The position numbers were made by a program, and so were the translations under genes. DNA of 64,000 bases from Lachnospiraceae bacterium (GTDB lineage: Bacteria > Bacillota > Clostridia > Lachnospirales > Lachnospiraceae): NCBI GenBank assembly GCA_017433725.1, contig JAFRGQ010000098.1, positions 186,001 through 250,000 of the forward strand, given 5' to 3'. Under the pieces are notes generated by a model. That model was given only the letters and a program-made list of their open reading frames with translations. It did not search any database and had not been told where the DNA came from. Within the stretch, counting starts at the first letter, position 1. The number at the start of each line of letters is the position of its first letter. Below, piece after piece: positions 43,016-51,055 of the stretch.

Positions 43016-43968
43016 CATATGAAGATCCTGAAGAACTCGATATGCATACAGATACGCACGAAATCACCGTACCTGCTTCCGCTGCCGGTGTGCGTGCAGA
43101 CAAGTATCTGGCAGACACACTCCCGGAACTCTCCAGAAGCCGCTTACAGGAACTCATAAGAGACGGGCAGGCAATGATAGGGAATAAGCCCTTAAAAAGC
43201 TCCAGAAAGCTGAGTGCGGGCGAAATAATCATACTTAGGATGCCTGAACTCAAGGATCCGGAGATTCTGCCGGAAGATATACCGATAGAAATTCTTTATG
43301 AAGATGAAGATGTATTGATTGTGAATAAACCAAAAGGGATGACGGTCCATCCGGCTCCCGGTCACGCTTCCGGGACGCTTGTCAACGCGGTCATGTATCA
43401 CTGCCGCGGTAATCTTTCCGGTATAAACGGTGTATTAAGACCCGGAATTGTACACCGGATCGATAAGGACACGACCGGAGCACTGATCATCTGCAAAAAC
43501 GATGTTGCGCATCGCCTGATTGCGGAACAGCTGGCGATCCATTCGATTAACAGAGAGTATTTAGGCATCGTAACCGGGAATATTAAAGAAGACAGCGGAA
43601 CAATCGAGGGGAATATCGGACGAGATCCGAGAGACCGCAAAAGAATGGCTGTTGTCAAAACAGGAGGAAAGCCGGCTGTCACTCACTATACGGTACTCGA
43701 ACGCTTCGGTAATTACACGCTCTGTGCGTTCAAACTCGAGACAGGCCGCACGCATCAGATCCGCGTACATATGGCCTCCAAAGGACACCCTCTTCTCGGA
43801 GACACTGTCTACAGCTCCGGGCGGTCACCTTACCCGACGGAAGGACAGACGCTTCACGCGGCAACGATAGGGTTCATACATCCACGAACAGGTGAGTACG
43901 TAGAGTTCAAGGCTCCTCTTCCCGCATATTTCGAGGGCATTCTGAAACGATTACGCGATGGAAGATAA
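43012..43968 (+). CDS. rluD: RluD-type 23S rRNA pseudouridine synthase
   Basis: RluA-family enzyme making pseudouridines in helix 69 of 23S rRNA, the same helix that RlmH modifies afterwards. N-terminal S4 domain (~20-75), then the catalytic domain with Asp in HRIDKDTTG, followed by NREYLGIV and TGRTHQIRVHM. 318 aa is normal. The lspA-rluD coupling is conserved in Firmicutes. RluA-subfamily specificity cannot be fixed by eye; RluD is favoured by position. Confidence 0.92.
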   Translation: MTYEDPEELDMHTDTHEITVPASAAGVRADKYLADTLPELSRSRLQELIRDGQAMIGNKPLKSSRKLSAGEIIILRMPELKDPEILPEDIPIEILYEDEDVLIVNKPKGMTVHPAPGHASGTLVNAVMYHCRGNLSGINGVLRPGIVHRIDKDTTGALIICKNDVAHRLIAEQLAIHSINREYLGIVTGNIKEDSGTIEGNIGRDPRDRKRMAVVKTGGKPAVTHYTVLERFGNYTLCAFKLETGRTHQIRVHMASKGHPLLGDTVYSSGRSPYPTEGQTLHAATIGFIHPRTGEYVEFKAPLPAYFEGILKRLRDGR

Positions 43969-44061
43969 GAGAGTCATCAAGGATAGATTCCTTTTGACTA
44001 AAGTTACGAAAACTGCGCGATGTCGAAAAGTGTGATGTTCTATAATGAAGAACAACAAAGT

Positions 44062-44099
44062 ACGGGCTGATGCGGAAAAATCATGCATCAGCCCGTTTT
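44062..44099 (+). terminator. intrinsic terminator after rluD
   Basis: ACGGGCTGATGC (44062-44073) pairs perfectly with GCATCAGCCCGT (44085-44096), then TTTTC. The opposite strand has a T-rich tail (ACTTTGTTG), so it may also stop lctP transcripts arriving from the right. Confidence 0.85.
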
Positions 44100-44216
44100 C
44101 TATCGCTAATTCAGTTCATTTATCAGCCATAAATAATTTTGAAGACGATACAATCTATTAATGTGTCGATCGGCATGGTCTTCAGGTTCAATTCTTGCAG
44201 TGAGCTGAAACCGTTC

Positions 44217-45743
44217 TTACTGAAGAACGAAGCAGACAATACCGCCGATCACTGCGAAAAGCACTGTATAGACAGCTGTTTTTCCTAAGATTTTGCTCTC
44301 AACACCGCTGAGGTTGCAAGCTGCAGTACCGATCGCAATACTCTGCGGGCAAATCATCTTTCCGATACCGGCTCCCATGAGGTTCGCGGCTGCGAGCCAG
44401 ATCGGATTCGCTCCGATCTGATTGGCTGTCTCGACCTGAAGCTGTCCGAACAGAGCTGTTGTGGATGTTCCGGAGCCTGTAACGAAGCCGCCGATAGTGC
44501 CGATTAGCGGGGATATTAACGGGAACTTGTCACCGGCAACCGCAACGAGAACGTTGGCGATGTCGCTGATCATTCCGCTGTACCCCATAATTTTGGCAAC
44601 TGCAAGAACCGAGCAGATCGTAATGATTGTCTTTACATTGTTCTTGACTGTTGTGCAGAAGATACCGATGATTTCTCCGAAGCCGGCTCCCTGAATCAAA
44701 CCGCCGATGATACCTGCAAGTATGATCAGAACGCCCGGCGTGTTGATCCAATAGAAAGTCAGCGTGGCCGGATTTTCACCGGCATAGAAGCTGATCTTGG
44801 AATTGATGGCTGCCAGAGGATCGTGAATGAACGGCACGATCGTTGATGTAAGAAGCAGGAACACGAAAATCAGGATGAACGGCGACCATGCAACGAGGGC
44901 CTCATTCATAGAAAGACCCTTCAATCCATTGCCGCTGCTCTCGACTTCGAATTCCGGAATTTTCTTTCTCGGAAGCTTAATGGCTGCTATGATAATGCAG
45001 ATCATACAGATAATGGCGCCGATGATATTTGCAAGATCCGGACCGATGACATTTGCAACAATGTACTGCGGAACCAGGAATGAAATATCTGCGATGAGGA
45101 TCATCGGAATGAGTCCCTTCAGCGCTTTGACGCCCTGTCCGATCACAATAACAGCGATGAACGGAAGCAGGAACGAAACGACCAGCTGGATTTTAGCAAC
45201 GTTGCCGGAAATCGCTACGGCATCAAATCCTGTGATATTAGCCATCGTGTTGGTCGGGACACCGACTGATCCGAAAGCAGTCGGCGTAGAGTTGATGATC
45301 AGACAGCTTACGATTGAGAGGATTGGATCAAATCCGAGTCCGACAAGGATTCCGGCCGGAATAGCAACGGCTGTTCCGAATCCTGCCATACCTTCCATGA
45401 AGTTGCCGAAACCGATAGCGATGAGAAGCATCAGGATACGCTTGTCGGTCGAAACACCGGCGAGCATTGCCTTAATCTTTTCCATGGCTCCGGTCTTGAG
45501 GGTGAGATTGTAAACAAAAAGTGCAGCCAGAATAACGATGATGATCGGCCACAATGCGTTGCAGATACCTTCAAGGGCTGCAGTTGCTGTGTTGATAATG
45601 CTCAGATGCCATGCTGCGGCAGCAAGGATAAATGTGATCACAAAGGCGATGAAACATGCCTTAAAGCCGGGCATCTTCAGGATACTCATAGCTACAATGA
45701 GCCAAATGATCGGAATTAAAGCTAAAATGAATTTCAGAAACAT
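44217..45743 (-). CDS. lctP: L-lactate permease
   Basis: Polytopic LctP-family transporter (lactate/glycolate:H+ symport), 508 aa with about a dozen hydrophobic segments. Family blocks include GFGNFMEGMAGFGTAVAIPAG, NSTPTAFGSVGVPTNT and the C-terminal GAGIGKMICPQSIAI. AAGGGGG lies about 13 nt before the ATG (long spacing). Monocistronic, facing away from idi. No lactate dehydrogenase or lactate regulator is adjacent, so import versus export is undetermined. Confidence 0.92.
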   Translation of the reverse strand: MFLKFILALIPIIWLIVAMSILKMPGFKACFIAFVITFILAAAAWHLSIINTATAALEGICNALWPIIIVILAALFVYNLTLKTGAMEKIKAMLAGVSTDKRILMLLIAIGFGNFMEGMAGFGTAVAIPAGILVGLGFDPILSIVSCLIINSTPTAFGSVGVPTNTMANITGFDAVAISGNVAKIQLVVSFLLPFIAVIVIGQGVKALKGLIPMILIADISFLVPQYIVANVIGPDLANIIGAIICMICIIIAAIKLPRKKIPEFEVESSGNGLKGLSMNEALVAWSPFILIFVFLLLTSTIVPFIHDPLAAINSKISFYAGENPATLTFYWINTPGVLIILAGIIGGLIQGAGFGEIIGIFCTTVKNNVKTIITICSVLAVAKIMGYSGMISDIANVLVAVAGDKFPLISPLIGTIGGFVTGSGTSTTALFGQLQVETANQIGANPIWLAAANLMGAGIGKMICPQSIAIGTAACNLSGVESKILGKTAVYTVLFAVIGGIVCFVLQ

Positions 45744-45776
45744 AACGGCTTCGGGCCCCCTTTCATTAATATTAAT

Positions 45777-45804
45777 ATTATATCATTTTTCTTCGCACTT
45801 TCCA
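45777..45804 (-). promoter_or_regulatory. promoter for lctP
   Basis: On the minus strand TGGAAA (45799-45804), 16-bp spacer, perfect TATAAT (45777-45782), about 35 nt before the lctP start. Confidence 0.5.
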
Positions 45805-45923
45805 CAAAAGAATGTCATAAAAAGACGGAAATACTGACTATTTTGTTATGTGCGGCGCGCCTCTTACATTGCTTTGAAAAGAACGCGAGTACGCCGGTAC
45901 TTTTTCGCTTTTCGTATTTATTG

Positions 45924-45951
45924 TTGAAGCTTTTATAAAGGATGTTATAAT
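45924..45951 (+). promoter_or_regulatory. promoter for idi
   Basis: TTGAAG (45924-45929), 16-bp spacer, TATAAT (45946-45951) with an extended TG (45943-45944). Confidence 0.6.
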
Positions 45952-45997
45952 ACATTTTGGAAAGAAAGCATAAGTAGTCAGACGCCGGAGAGGAAAA

Positions 45998-46564
45998 ATG
46001 GAAGATTTACTGATTTTAGTTGATGAAAATGATAATGAGACCGGTTACGGGGAGAAAATGAATACCCACATAACGGGCAGTTTGCACAGAGCATTTTCAT
46101 TATTTATATTTGATAAGAACAGTAAAACACTGCTAATACATCAAAGAGCTATGGGAAAGTATCATTCCGGCGGTATGTGGACAAATTCATGCTGCTCACA
46201 TCCCAGAAAAGGAGAATCTCTTCAAGATGCAGTTGTGCGCAGGGCGCATGAAGAACTTGGTCTGGAGCTTACTCGTGAAAATGGTTTGGTTCAGGGAATT
46301 ACAGAAGTAGGCAGTTTTCAGTACTATGCGGATTTTGGTAATATTTCTGAGCATGAGATAGATCATGTTTTTATTTTGGAAACTGATAGCCAAGTTAAGT
46401 TACACCCAGATTCCAATGAAATTATGGATTTTATGTGGGTAAAACCTTTATACTTGACGGAGTGGATGTTGCGTGAACCGGAACAATTTACTGCTTGGTT
46501 TCCAACGGCGCTTTCAATAGTAAAGAAAAGTAATATAGGTAAAATGTATTTTACTGATAACTGA
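45998..46564 (+). CDS. idi: isopentenyl-diphosphate delta-isomerase, type I (Nudix)
   Basis: Interconverts IPP and DMAPP. Catalytic Cys is in WTNSCCSHPR, the Nudix-like helix in RRAHEELGLELT, and the catalytic Glu in HEIDHVF. 188 aa is standard for type I. The coding sequence is visibly richer in A/T and uses more AT-ending codons than its neighbours, and type I idi is patchy in Clostridia, so recent transfer is likely (inference). Own promoter; AGGA site before the ATG. Ends convergently with the recombinase gene. DMAPP is also the substrate of MiaA in this window. Confidence 0.93.
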   Translation: MEDLLILVDENDNETGYGEKMNTHITGSLHRAFSLFIFDKNSKTLLIHQRAMGKYHSGGMWTNSCCSHPRKGESLQDAVVRRAHEELGLELTRENGLVQGITEVGSFQYYADFGNISEHEIDHVFILETDSQVKLHPDSNEIMDFMWVKPLYLTEWMLREPEQFTAWFPTALSIVKKSNIGKMYFTDN

Positions 46565-46588
46565 AGTTTTCAGTTATCAGTCTTTTCT
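46554..46588. terminator. shared convergent terminator containing both stop codons
   Basis: CTGATAACTGAA (46554-46565) and TTCAGTTATCAG (46569-46580) form a perfect 12-bp stem with a 3-nt loop. The idi stop (46562-46564) and the recombinase stop (46577-46579) lie in opposite arms. T-rich tails follow on both strands. Confidence 0.8.
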
Positions 46589-47650
46589 CAGATGCACTGC
46601 ACCCGCAGCACGTTTCCTCCTATCCTCATCTATGGCAGCGTAGTGGCGTCGTGTCGTGTTTACATCTTTGTGACCAAGTACGTCCGCCACGAGATAGATA
46701 TCGCCTGTTTCCCTGTAAAGAGCAGTTCCGTAAGTACTTCTAAGCTTATGAGGAGTAATTTTTTTTGTAGTCGTTACAGCTGATGCATACTTTTCTACGA
46801 GGTCCTCTACAGAGCGAACAGTCATTCGCCTCCTCTGAATAGAATAGAAGAGAGCGTGCTCGTGTCCGGCACAAGGTGTGATTCCTTTCCTTATCTCAAG
46901 GTAATTGCGTAGAGCTTCCTCTACTTCGGGACCAAAGTAGACGACGGCTTCATTTCCGCCTTTTCGAACAATGCGGATACCATTGTTGCGAAAATCAACA
47001 TCCTCCACATCAAGGCCGACACATTCTGACACCCGAATGCCTGTTCCGAGCAGGAGGGTAACGATGGCGAGATCGCGTTCGCGTGTTTTCTTATAATAGC
47101 TCAGGGCTTTCCCTGTGAGCTTATCACCGCAGTTCTCAATATAATCGAGAAGAATCGCAACTTCATCCGTATCGAGACGAATGATCGTTTTCTCGTGGAT
47201 CTTTGGCATATCAATCAGGACGGTAGGGTTCGTTTTGATCATTTCCTGTCGGAACAGATACCCATAGAAGCTTCTGAGAGCCGATAATTTGCGTTTAAGA
47301 CCGAGAAGTCCATTAGTATTCATCGGTGAGGTGTTCTTGCGTTCTGAGGGCGTTTCATAGAGTTTGAGATACTCCATGTATTCTTCGAGGTCACGTGCGG
47401 TGACACGGTCTAGGTCTTCGAGGGTGAAATCGCGGATTTCATAGTTCCGGTACACCGGGTTCTGGCTCTTTAGGAACTCGAAGAAGACCCGTATGTCATA
47501 AGCATAGGAAATGCGGGTCTTCGTGGTTGAGGTGGAATCGATGGCCCGGAAGTAATCCTTGACGTACGGGGGCAAGGTGTTCAGGACTTCCCTGAGTTTG
47601 AGGATGTTTTTGCGATCGGTTTGTTCGCGGTAGGTGATGCGGTCAGCCAT
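46577..47650 (-). CDS. tyrosine recombinase, XerC/XerD-like
   Basis: Site-specific recombinase. N-terminal SAM-like core-binding domain (~30-155) and C-terminal catalytic domain with Arg206 (GTGIRVSE), HKLRSTYG, GHKDVNTTRRH and the nucleophile Tyr337. 357 aa, somewhat longer than XerC/D (about 300) because of the N-terminal extension and a SERKNTSPMN loop. No excisionase, att duplication or phage gene adjoins it. It may be the chromosome-dimer resolvase or a stand-alone integrase. SD AAAGGATC about 9 nt before the ATG. Confidence 0.88.
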   Translation of the reverse strand: MADRITYREQTDRKNILKLREVLNTLPPYVKDYFRAIDSTSTTKTRISYAYDIRVFFEFLKSQNPVYRNYEIRDFTLEDLDRVTARDLEEYMEYLKLYETPSERKNTSPMNTNGLLGLKRKLSALRSFYGYLFRQEMIKTNPTVLIDMPKIHEKTIIRLDTDEVAILLDYIENCGDKLTGKALSYYKKTRERDLAIVTLLLGTGIRVSECVGLDVEDVDFRNNGIRIVRKGGNEAVVYFGPEVEEALRNYLEIRKGITPCAGHEHALFYSIQRRRMTVRSVEDLVEKYASAVTTTKKITPHKLRSTYGTALYRETGDIYLVADVLGHKDVNTTRRHYAAIDEDRRKRAAGAVHLRKD

Positions 47651-47725
47651 ATAAGAGATCCTTTCATTATTAACAAAACAGACGGAATAGTTAGCATCCC
47701 AACATGCTTAAACTTTATTTGAACT

Positions 47726-47755
47726 TTAATAGTTTATTCACTTGGGAGCCGTCAA
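47726..47755 (-). promoter_or_regulatory. promoter for the recombinase gene
   Basis: On the minus strand TTGACG (47750-47755), 18-bp spacer, TATTAA (47726-47731). Confidence 0.45.
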
Positions 47756-47767
47756 TAAGCATCCCCC

Positions 47768-47845
47768 CGAGTTTAACGAAATAGATGGAGCCTGACAACA
47801 TGCTAAATATTCCCTTTTTTTGGCTCCATCTTTTCGTTAAACTCG
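47768..47845. repeat. large imperfect inverted repeat (78 bp) beside the recombinase
   Basis: Outer arms CGAGTTTAACGAAA (47768-47781) and TTTCGTTAAACTCG (47832-47845) pair over 14 bp. After a 2/1-nt asymmetry, GATGGAGCC (47784-47792) pairs with GGCTCCATC (47822-47830). Loop of 29 nt with a T7-8 run. The arms contain GTTTAAC and GTTAAAC, which fit the RYYYAAC/GTTRRRY ends of integron attC sites. Confidence 0.75.
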
Positions 47846-47911
47846 CGTTTGTGGAAGAGATGGATATATTCATCATACCCCCACACCACCTCCCTGTCAA
47901 CTCCCAACACA

Positions 47912-47939
47912 AAAGCAGGTCCCTCCCGGAACCTGCTTT
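47912..47939 (-). terminator. terminator of the LysM gene
   Basis: AAAGCAGGT (47912-47920) and ACCTGCTTT (47931-47939) pair perfectly, 10-nt loop. On the minus strand the stem ends in CTTTTGTG. It is 17 nt past the LysM stop. Confidence 0.7.
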
Positions 47940-47956
47940 AATTTCATATTGCCCGA

Positions 47957-48328
47957 TCACGTATAGTAAGGCAGCGTCAGATGATATCCGGCACGGATTT
48001 TATCCGAATGCAACCCGTTTATTCTCATCACCTCATCTATGTAATCCCAGTTGTTTTTCCATTCCGTACCGCAGTTCTTTTCCGCAATTGTCCACAGTGT
48101 ATCCCCATACTCAATCATATAGCTCTTGTAATACTTCTTTGAAAACCTGGATGTATCCTCAGCTATGGTTTCTTTGGCCGTGAACTTCATACACAGCAAA
48201 ACAATAATCAGTGTAACGATCGTGACTGCCATAGCCGTTGCAATCCTGTTACGTATCAATTTTCTCCTGCGCTCGGCACGTCTGCGTTCTCTCAAAATTC
48301 TTCTCTTTTTTTTCTCTGTCCCTGTCAT
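47957..48328 (-). CDS. YneA-like LysM membrane protein, probable SOS division inhibitor
   Basis: 123 aa: basic N-terminus (RILRERRRAERRRKLIRNR), one membrane helix (~30-52), and a C-terminal LysM domain starting YMIEYGDTLWTIAEKN, placing it outside at peptidoglycan. Size, topology and divergent position next to lexA match Bacillus YneA, which delays division during SOS. Start ATG at 48328 with GGGGAG 8 nt upstream; an earlier in-frame start lacks an SD. LexA-type boxes flank its promoter. Sequence identity to YneA beyond LysM is not evident, so function is inferred from architecture and context. Confidence 0.8.
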   Translation of the reverse strand: MTGTEKKKRRILRERRRAERRRKLIRNRIATAMAVTIVTLIIVLLCMKFTAKETIAEDTSRFSKKYYKSYMIEYGDTLWTIAEKNCGTEWKNNWDYIDEVMRINGLHSDKIRAGYHLTLPYYT

Positions 48329-48365
48329 CGTATTTACTCCCCAGCTATACAACAAACCTGTGTTC

Positions 48366-48379
48366 TGAACTTCCGTTCG
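48366..48379. promoter_or_regulatory. LexA box 1
   Basis: TGAACTTCCGTTCG matches the Firmicutes GAAC-N4-GTTC core exactly. It lies just downstream of the yneA-like -10. Confidence 0.75.
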
Positions 48380-48384
48380 ATATT

Positions 48385-48413
48385 AATATATCACCCGAAC
48401 GGGCGTTTGTCAA
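48385..48413 (-). promoter_or_regulatory. strong promoter for the yneA-like gene
   Basis: On the minus strand perfect TTGACA (48408-48413), 17-bp spacer, TATATT (48385-48390). LexA box 2 lies inside the spacer and box 1 just past the -10, so LexA would block it fully. Confidence 0.75.
48396..48409. promoter_or_regulatory. LexA box 2
   Basis: CGAACGGGCGTTTG, one mismatch in the right half-site. Confidence 0.65.
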
Positions 48414-48432
48414 TAAAATCGAACGTATTTTC

Positions 48433-48446
48433 CGAATATCCGTTTG
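48433..48446. promoter_or_regulatory. LexA box 3
   Basis: CGAATATCCGTTTG, one mismatch per half, overlapping the -35 of the lexA promoter. Further CGAAC half-sites lie at 48420-48424 and 48455-48459. Confidence 0.55.
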
Positions 48447-48472
48447 ATTTTTTACGAACACTGTGATACTAT
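48444..48472 (+). promoter_or_regulatory. promoter for lexA
   Basis: TTGATT (48444-48449), 17-bp spacer, TACTAT (48467-48472) with extended TGA. Overlaps LexA box 3. Confidence 0.6.
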
Positions 48473-48515
48473 ATTCTCAGGTGCATAGTGAGTTTCAAAG
48501 GAGGTAAACAGTTCT

Positions 48516-49136
48516 ATGGCATACGGCAAAATAACCGCAAAACAGAAGGAAATTCTTGATTTTATAAAGAATGAAATACTGAACAAGGGCTATCCGCCCT
48601 CAGTCAGAGACATATGTGAGGCTGTCAGGCTGAAATCCACATCTTCTGTGCACGCGCATCTGGAAACACTTGAAAAGAACGGATATATAAGGAGAGATCC
48701 TACTAAACCGAGAGCAATCGAGATTATCGATGACAATTTCAATCTGACAAGACGTGAGGTAGTAAATGTTCCTCTGGTCGGGACGGTTGCCGCCGGGCAG
48801 CCTCTTCTGGCAGTCGAAAATGTCGACAGTTACTTCCCTATCCCGGCAGAGTATCTTCCCAACAAGCAGACATTCATGCTGAAAGTAAAAGGCGACAGTA
48901 TGATAAACGCCGGCATCCTGAACGGGGATGATGTAATCGTTGTCGAACAGAACACAGCGCGCGACGGAGATATCGTCGTCGCCCTGATTGAAGACTCCGC
49001 AACCGTGAAGACTTTTTATCGTGAAGACGGCTATATCAGATTGCAGCCGGAGAACGATACTATGGATCCGATCATAGTTGAGGACAATCTCACAATTCTT
49101 GGAAAAGTCATAGGTGTTATGAGGTTCCTCAGCTGA
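48516..49136 (+). CDS. lexA: LexA repressor
   Basis: SOS master repressor that self-cleaves with RecA. N-terminal winged helix (~1-65, with YPPSVRDICEAVRLKSTSSVHAH split around the recognition helix). Cleavage site Ala93-Gly94 in VAAGQP. Catalytic dyad Ser128 (KGDSMI) and Lys165 (ATVKTF). 206 aa is normal. AAGGAGG precedes the ATG by 10 nt. Its own promoter carries a LexA-type box, implying autoregulation, and the divergent LysM gene shares the operator region. Confidence 0.96.
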   Translation: MAYGKITAKQKEILDFIKNEILNKGYPPSVRDICEAVRLKSTSSVHAHLETLEKNGYIRRDPTKPRAIEIIDDNFNLTRREVVNVPLVGTVAAGQPLLAVENVDSYFPIPAEYLPNKQTFMLKVKGDSMINAGILNGDDVIVVEQNTARDGDIVVALIEDSATVKTFYREDGYIRLQPENDTMDPIIVEDNLTILGKVIGVMRFLS

Positions 49137-49214
49137 GTTCCTCAGCAGGGTTATCTCACTTAGTTCATCTGTGTCATCTGATTTCATAGTTTTGAGGTTT
49201 CTGCATAAAAGCGT

Positions 49215-49257
49215 AAAAAAGATGAAGAGCTGCCGCGGCAGCTCTTCATCTTTTTTT
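49215..49257. terminator. bidirectional terminator between lexA and the transglutaminase gene
   Basis: Perfect palindrome 49221-49250 (GATGAAGAGCTGCC and its complement) flanked by A6 on the left and T7 on the right, so it works in both directions. Confidence 0.9.
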
Positions 49258-50590
49258 ACCAGTATATATCGATTGTGCAGAGCGCATCGTCATTCATAGG
49301 ATAGTAAGACATGGACTCCAGTCCATCCCATTGCATACGGAGCTGAAGCGCCTCGTTAAGCAGTCCTTCATCAAATATTGCGGAAACTGCCGCAGCATAT
49401 TCATCAAAATTTGAGAATTTGAAATGTACGGATGTCTCACCGTTCTCGACAGCTGTCTGCAGAGCAGCTCTGATCTCCTCACGGTCACAGTATTCGTGAT
49501 AATAGCCGTTCAGTAGATAATAGTTGTAGTCTCTGGACTCGCACACCGGGTACGCAAAGGTCGGATCCGGGATGTGTGTCGCTCTCTCCATATCTTCTGT
49601 TGTGAGACACAGATAGTTGTACAGGATATCCGGCATTTTTCCTTCAACATCCGCTCCGCCGTAATTTGGGTCCCCCCAGGTCACATCGACCATATAATTG
49701 GTGCCGTCTATATTGACCATACTCCAGGCGTGTGATTCCAGTGCCCCGTTGTGCTCCACCGTACCTGCTATGTACGAGCTGTCAATTCCGACTTTGGCAA
49801 GCAGGTACTGGAACGAACGTGTATAACCTGCACACACGCTCTGCCCGTAGAGAAATACGCTCTGAATATTCTGAGCCTGCGGTGCATTAATCATGTAATC
49901 TGCTTTCCGAATCACATAATCGTAGGCGATTTTCACCTTCTCGTATGAACTCGCATTTTCCGGCAGCATACTGATATATTCCTGCGTCGCGGCGTCTATA
50001 ACGGACTGAACACTATCTATAGCATCCGCATCAATATTGAATTCAAGTGTTATTTTCTTTGCACCCGGTCCCTCATAGCCGTAAATAGATGCATTGCCGT
50101 CGATCCAGAAAAATTCCGGATGGTCGCACACAAGTGCGTTGAGCGCCGGGCCGCAGTCTGCATCATCCTGAGCATATATAAAGAATTCGGATTTTCTCTC
50201 GACAATACCTGTATAAAGCTGTTCGTAAGCATCCTTACGGTCGTCCGAGAGCTGATTAAAATAAAATCCTGTAAGGCCCTCTGCTCTTGCTTCTATTTCC
50301 TCATCACCGTCTGAGGAAGGATCCGGGTCTTCTTCGTGCACTTCCACGGAGATATCGGGATTGATATCGAACCCTTTAAAGCGTTCGGAATCGTCTGAGT
50401 AAGACTCATTATTCCCATCCGTTCCAAAGCCTATCCTCTCCATGAGTGCATTCCACTCTAGTCTTATGACTTCCCGCCAGTCAGATAATGAAAATCCCTC
50501 TTCCGAGCTCCCCTGACCGCAGGCAGTCATCATAAATATCAAAGACATCGCAAGAAGCGATGTCCTGACCATTTTGAAGTTATATTTCAT
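49256..50590 (-). CDS. transglutaminase-like domain lipoprotein
   Basis: Surface lipoprotein: hydrophobic signal with lipobox MTAC (Cys about residue 23), acidic linker (~60-105), then a transglutaminase/protease-like core. The catalytic triad is visible as Cys253 (QSVCAGYTRSF), His287 (SHAWSMV) and Asp302 (VDVTWGDP). 444 aa. Members may be peptidases or cross-linking enzymes; the substrate is unknown. No Shine-Dalgarno is seen before the ATG at 50590 or before the next in-frame ATG, so expression may be low or the start misassigned. Downstream of rsfS, 56 nt apart. Confidence 0.85.
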   Translation of the reverse strand: MKYNFKMVRTSLLAMSLIFMMTACGQGSSEEGFSLSDWREVIRLEWNALMERIGFGTDGNNESYSDDSERFKGFDINPDISVEVHEEDPDPSSDGDEEIEARAEGLTGFYFNQLSDDRKDAYEQLYTGIVERKSEFFIYAQDDADCGPALNALVCDHPEFFWIDGNASIYGYEGPGAKKITLEFNIDADAIDSVQSVIDAATQEYISMLPENASSYEKVKIAYDYVIRKADYMINAPQAQNIQSVFLYGQSVCAGYTRSFQYLLAKVGIDSSYIAGTVEHNGALESHAWSMVNIDGTNYMVDVTWGDPNYGGADVEGKMPDILYNYLCLTTEDMERATHIPDPTFAYPVCESRDYNYYLLNGYYHEYCDREEIRAALQTAVENGETSVHFKFSNFDEYAAAVSAIFDEGLLNEALQLRMQWDGLESMSYYPMNDDALCTIDIYW

Positions 50591-50646
50591 ACGCTGTATT
50601 TGTTGTGTTATTACTCTATTGGATTTGAAATAAACTGTTCTAATGA

Positions 50647-51003
50647 TTAAAGTTCATCCGGCTCGATCTGCTTACCGTCCTTCCAGATCCTGTCAAGGTC
50701 ATAGAAGCCGCGTGCTTCCTCATCAAATACGTGGACAACGACGCCCTTGAAATCAATCAGAGTCCAGTTTCCGTTCTTGTGTCCCTCGATATGATCCGGT
50801 GAGAATCCGGCCTTCTCTGCAGCTTCAAGGGCAGCTTCGACCATAGCGTCTGTCTGATTGACATTGCGGCCGGTGGCGATGACAAAATAATCTGCGAGCG
50901 GCGAAATCTCATCGATTTCAATAACCTTAATATCGCGGCCGAGCTTGTCTTCCAGTGCCCCGACAGCGATTGCGGCGAGTTTTCTACTCTCTTCTTTTTC
51001 CAT
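50647..51003 (-). CDS. rsfS: ribosomal silencing factor RsfS
   Basis: Binds L14 on the 50S subunit and blocks 70S assembly under starvation. 118 aa of the typical alpha/beta fold, with DYFVIATGRNVNQTDAMV, the GHKNGNWTLIDFKGVVVHVF block and a final FYDLDRIW. Usual place downstream of nadD-yqeK. GAGG about 10 nt before the ATG. Confidence 0.95.
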   Translation of the reverse strand: MEKEESRKLAAIAVGALEDKLGRDIKVIEIDEISPLADYFVIATGRNVNQTDAMVEAALEAAEKAGFSPDHIEGHKNGNWTLIDFKGVVVHVFDEEARGFYDLDRIWKDGKQIEPDEL

Positions 51004-51055
51004 ACACTATCATCCTCATGTTATGTGTGAATTAATCGCTACAAAAGTAGTCATA

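Larger units (their letters stand above)
47651..47956. other. 306-bp gene-free spacer upstream of the recombinase
   Basis: Contains, left to right: the recombinase leader, a minus-strand promoter (47726-47755), a large inverted repeat (47768-47845), and the terminator of the LysM gene (47912-47939). An 81-codon minus-strand frame (47715-47960) crosses these elements and is not credible as a gene. Confidence 0.7.

Noticed and set aside
44041..44099. Small RNA from a TATAAT at 44041 to the terminator at 44099
   Set aside because: No acceptable -35 and the product would be little more than the terminator hairpin.
47715..47960. 81-codon minus-strand frame upstream of the recombinase
   Set aside because: It runs through a promoter, a large inverted repeat and a terminator, with no SD and no recognisable motif.
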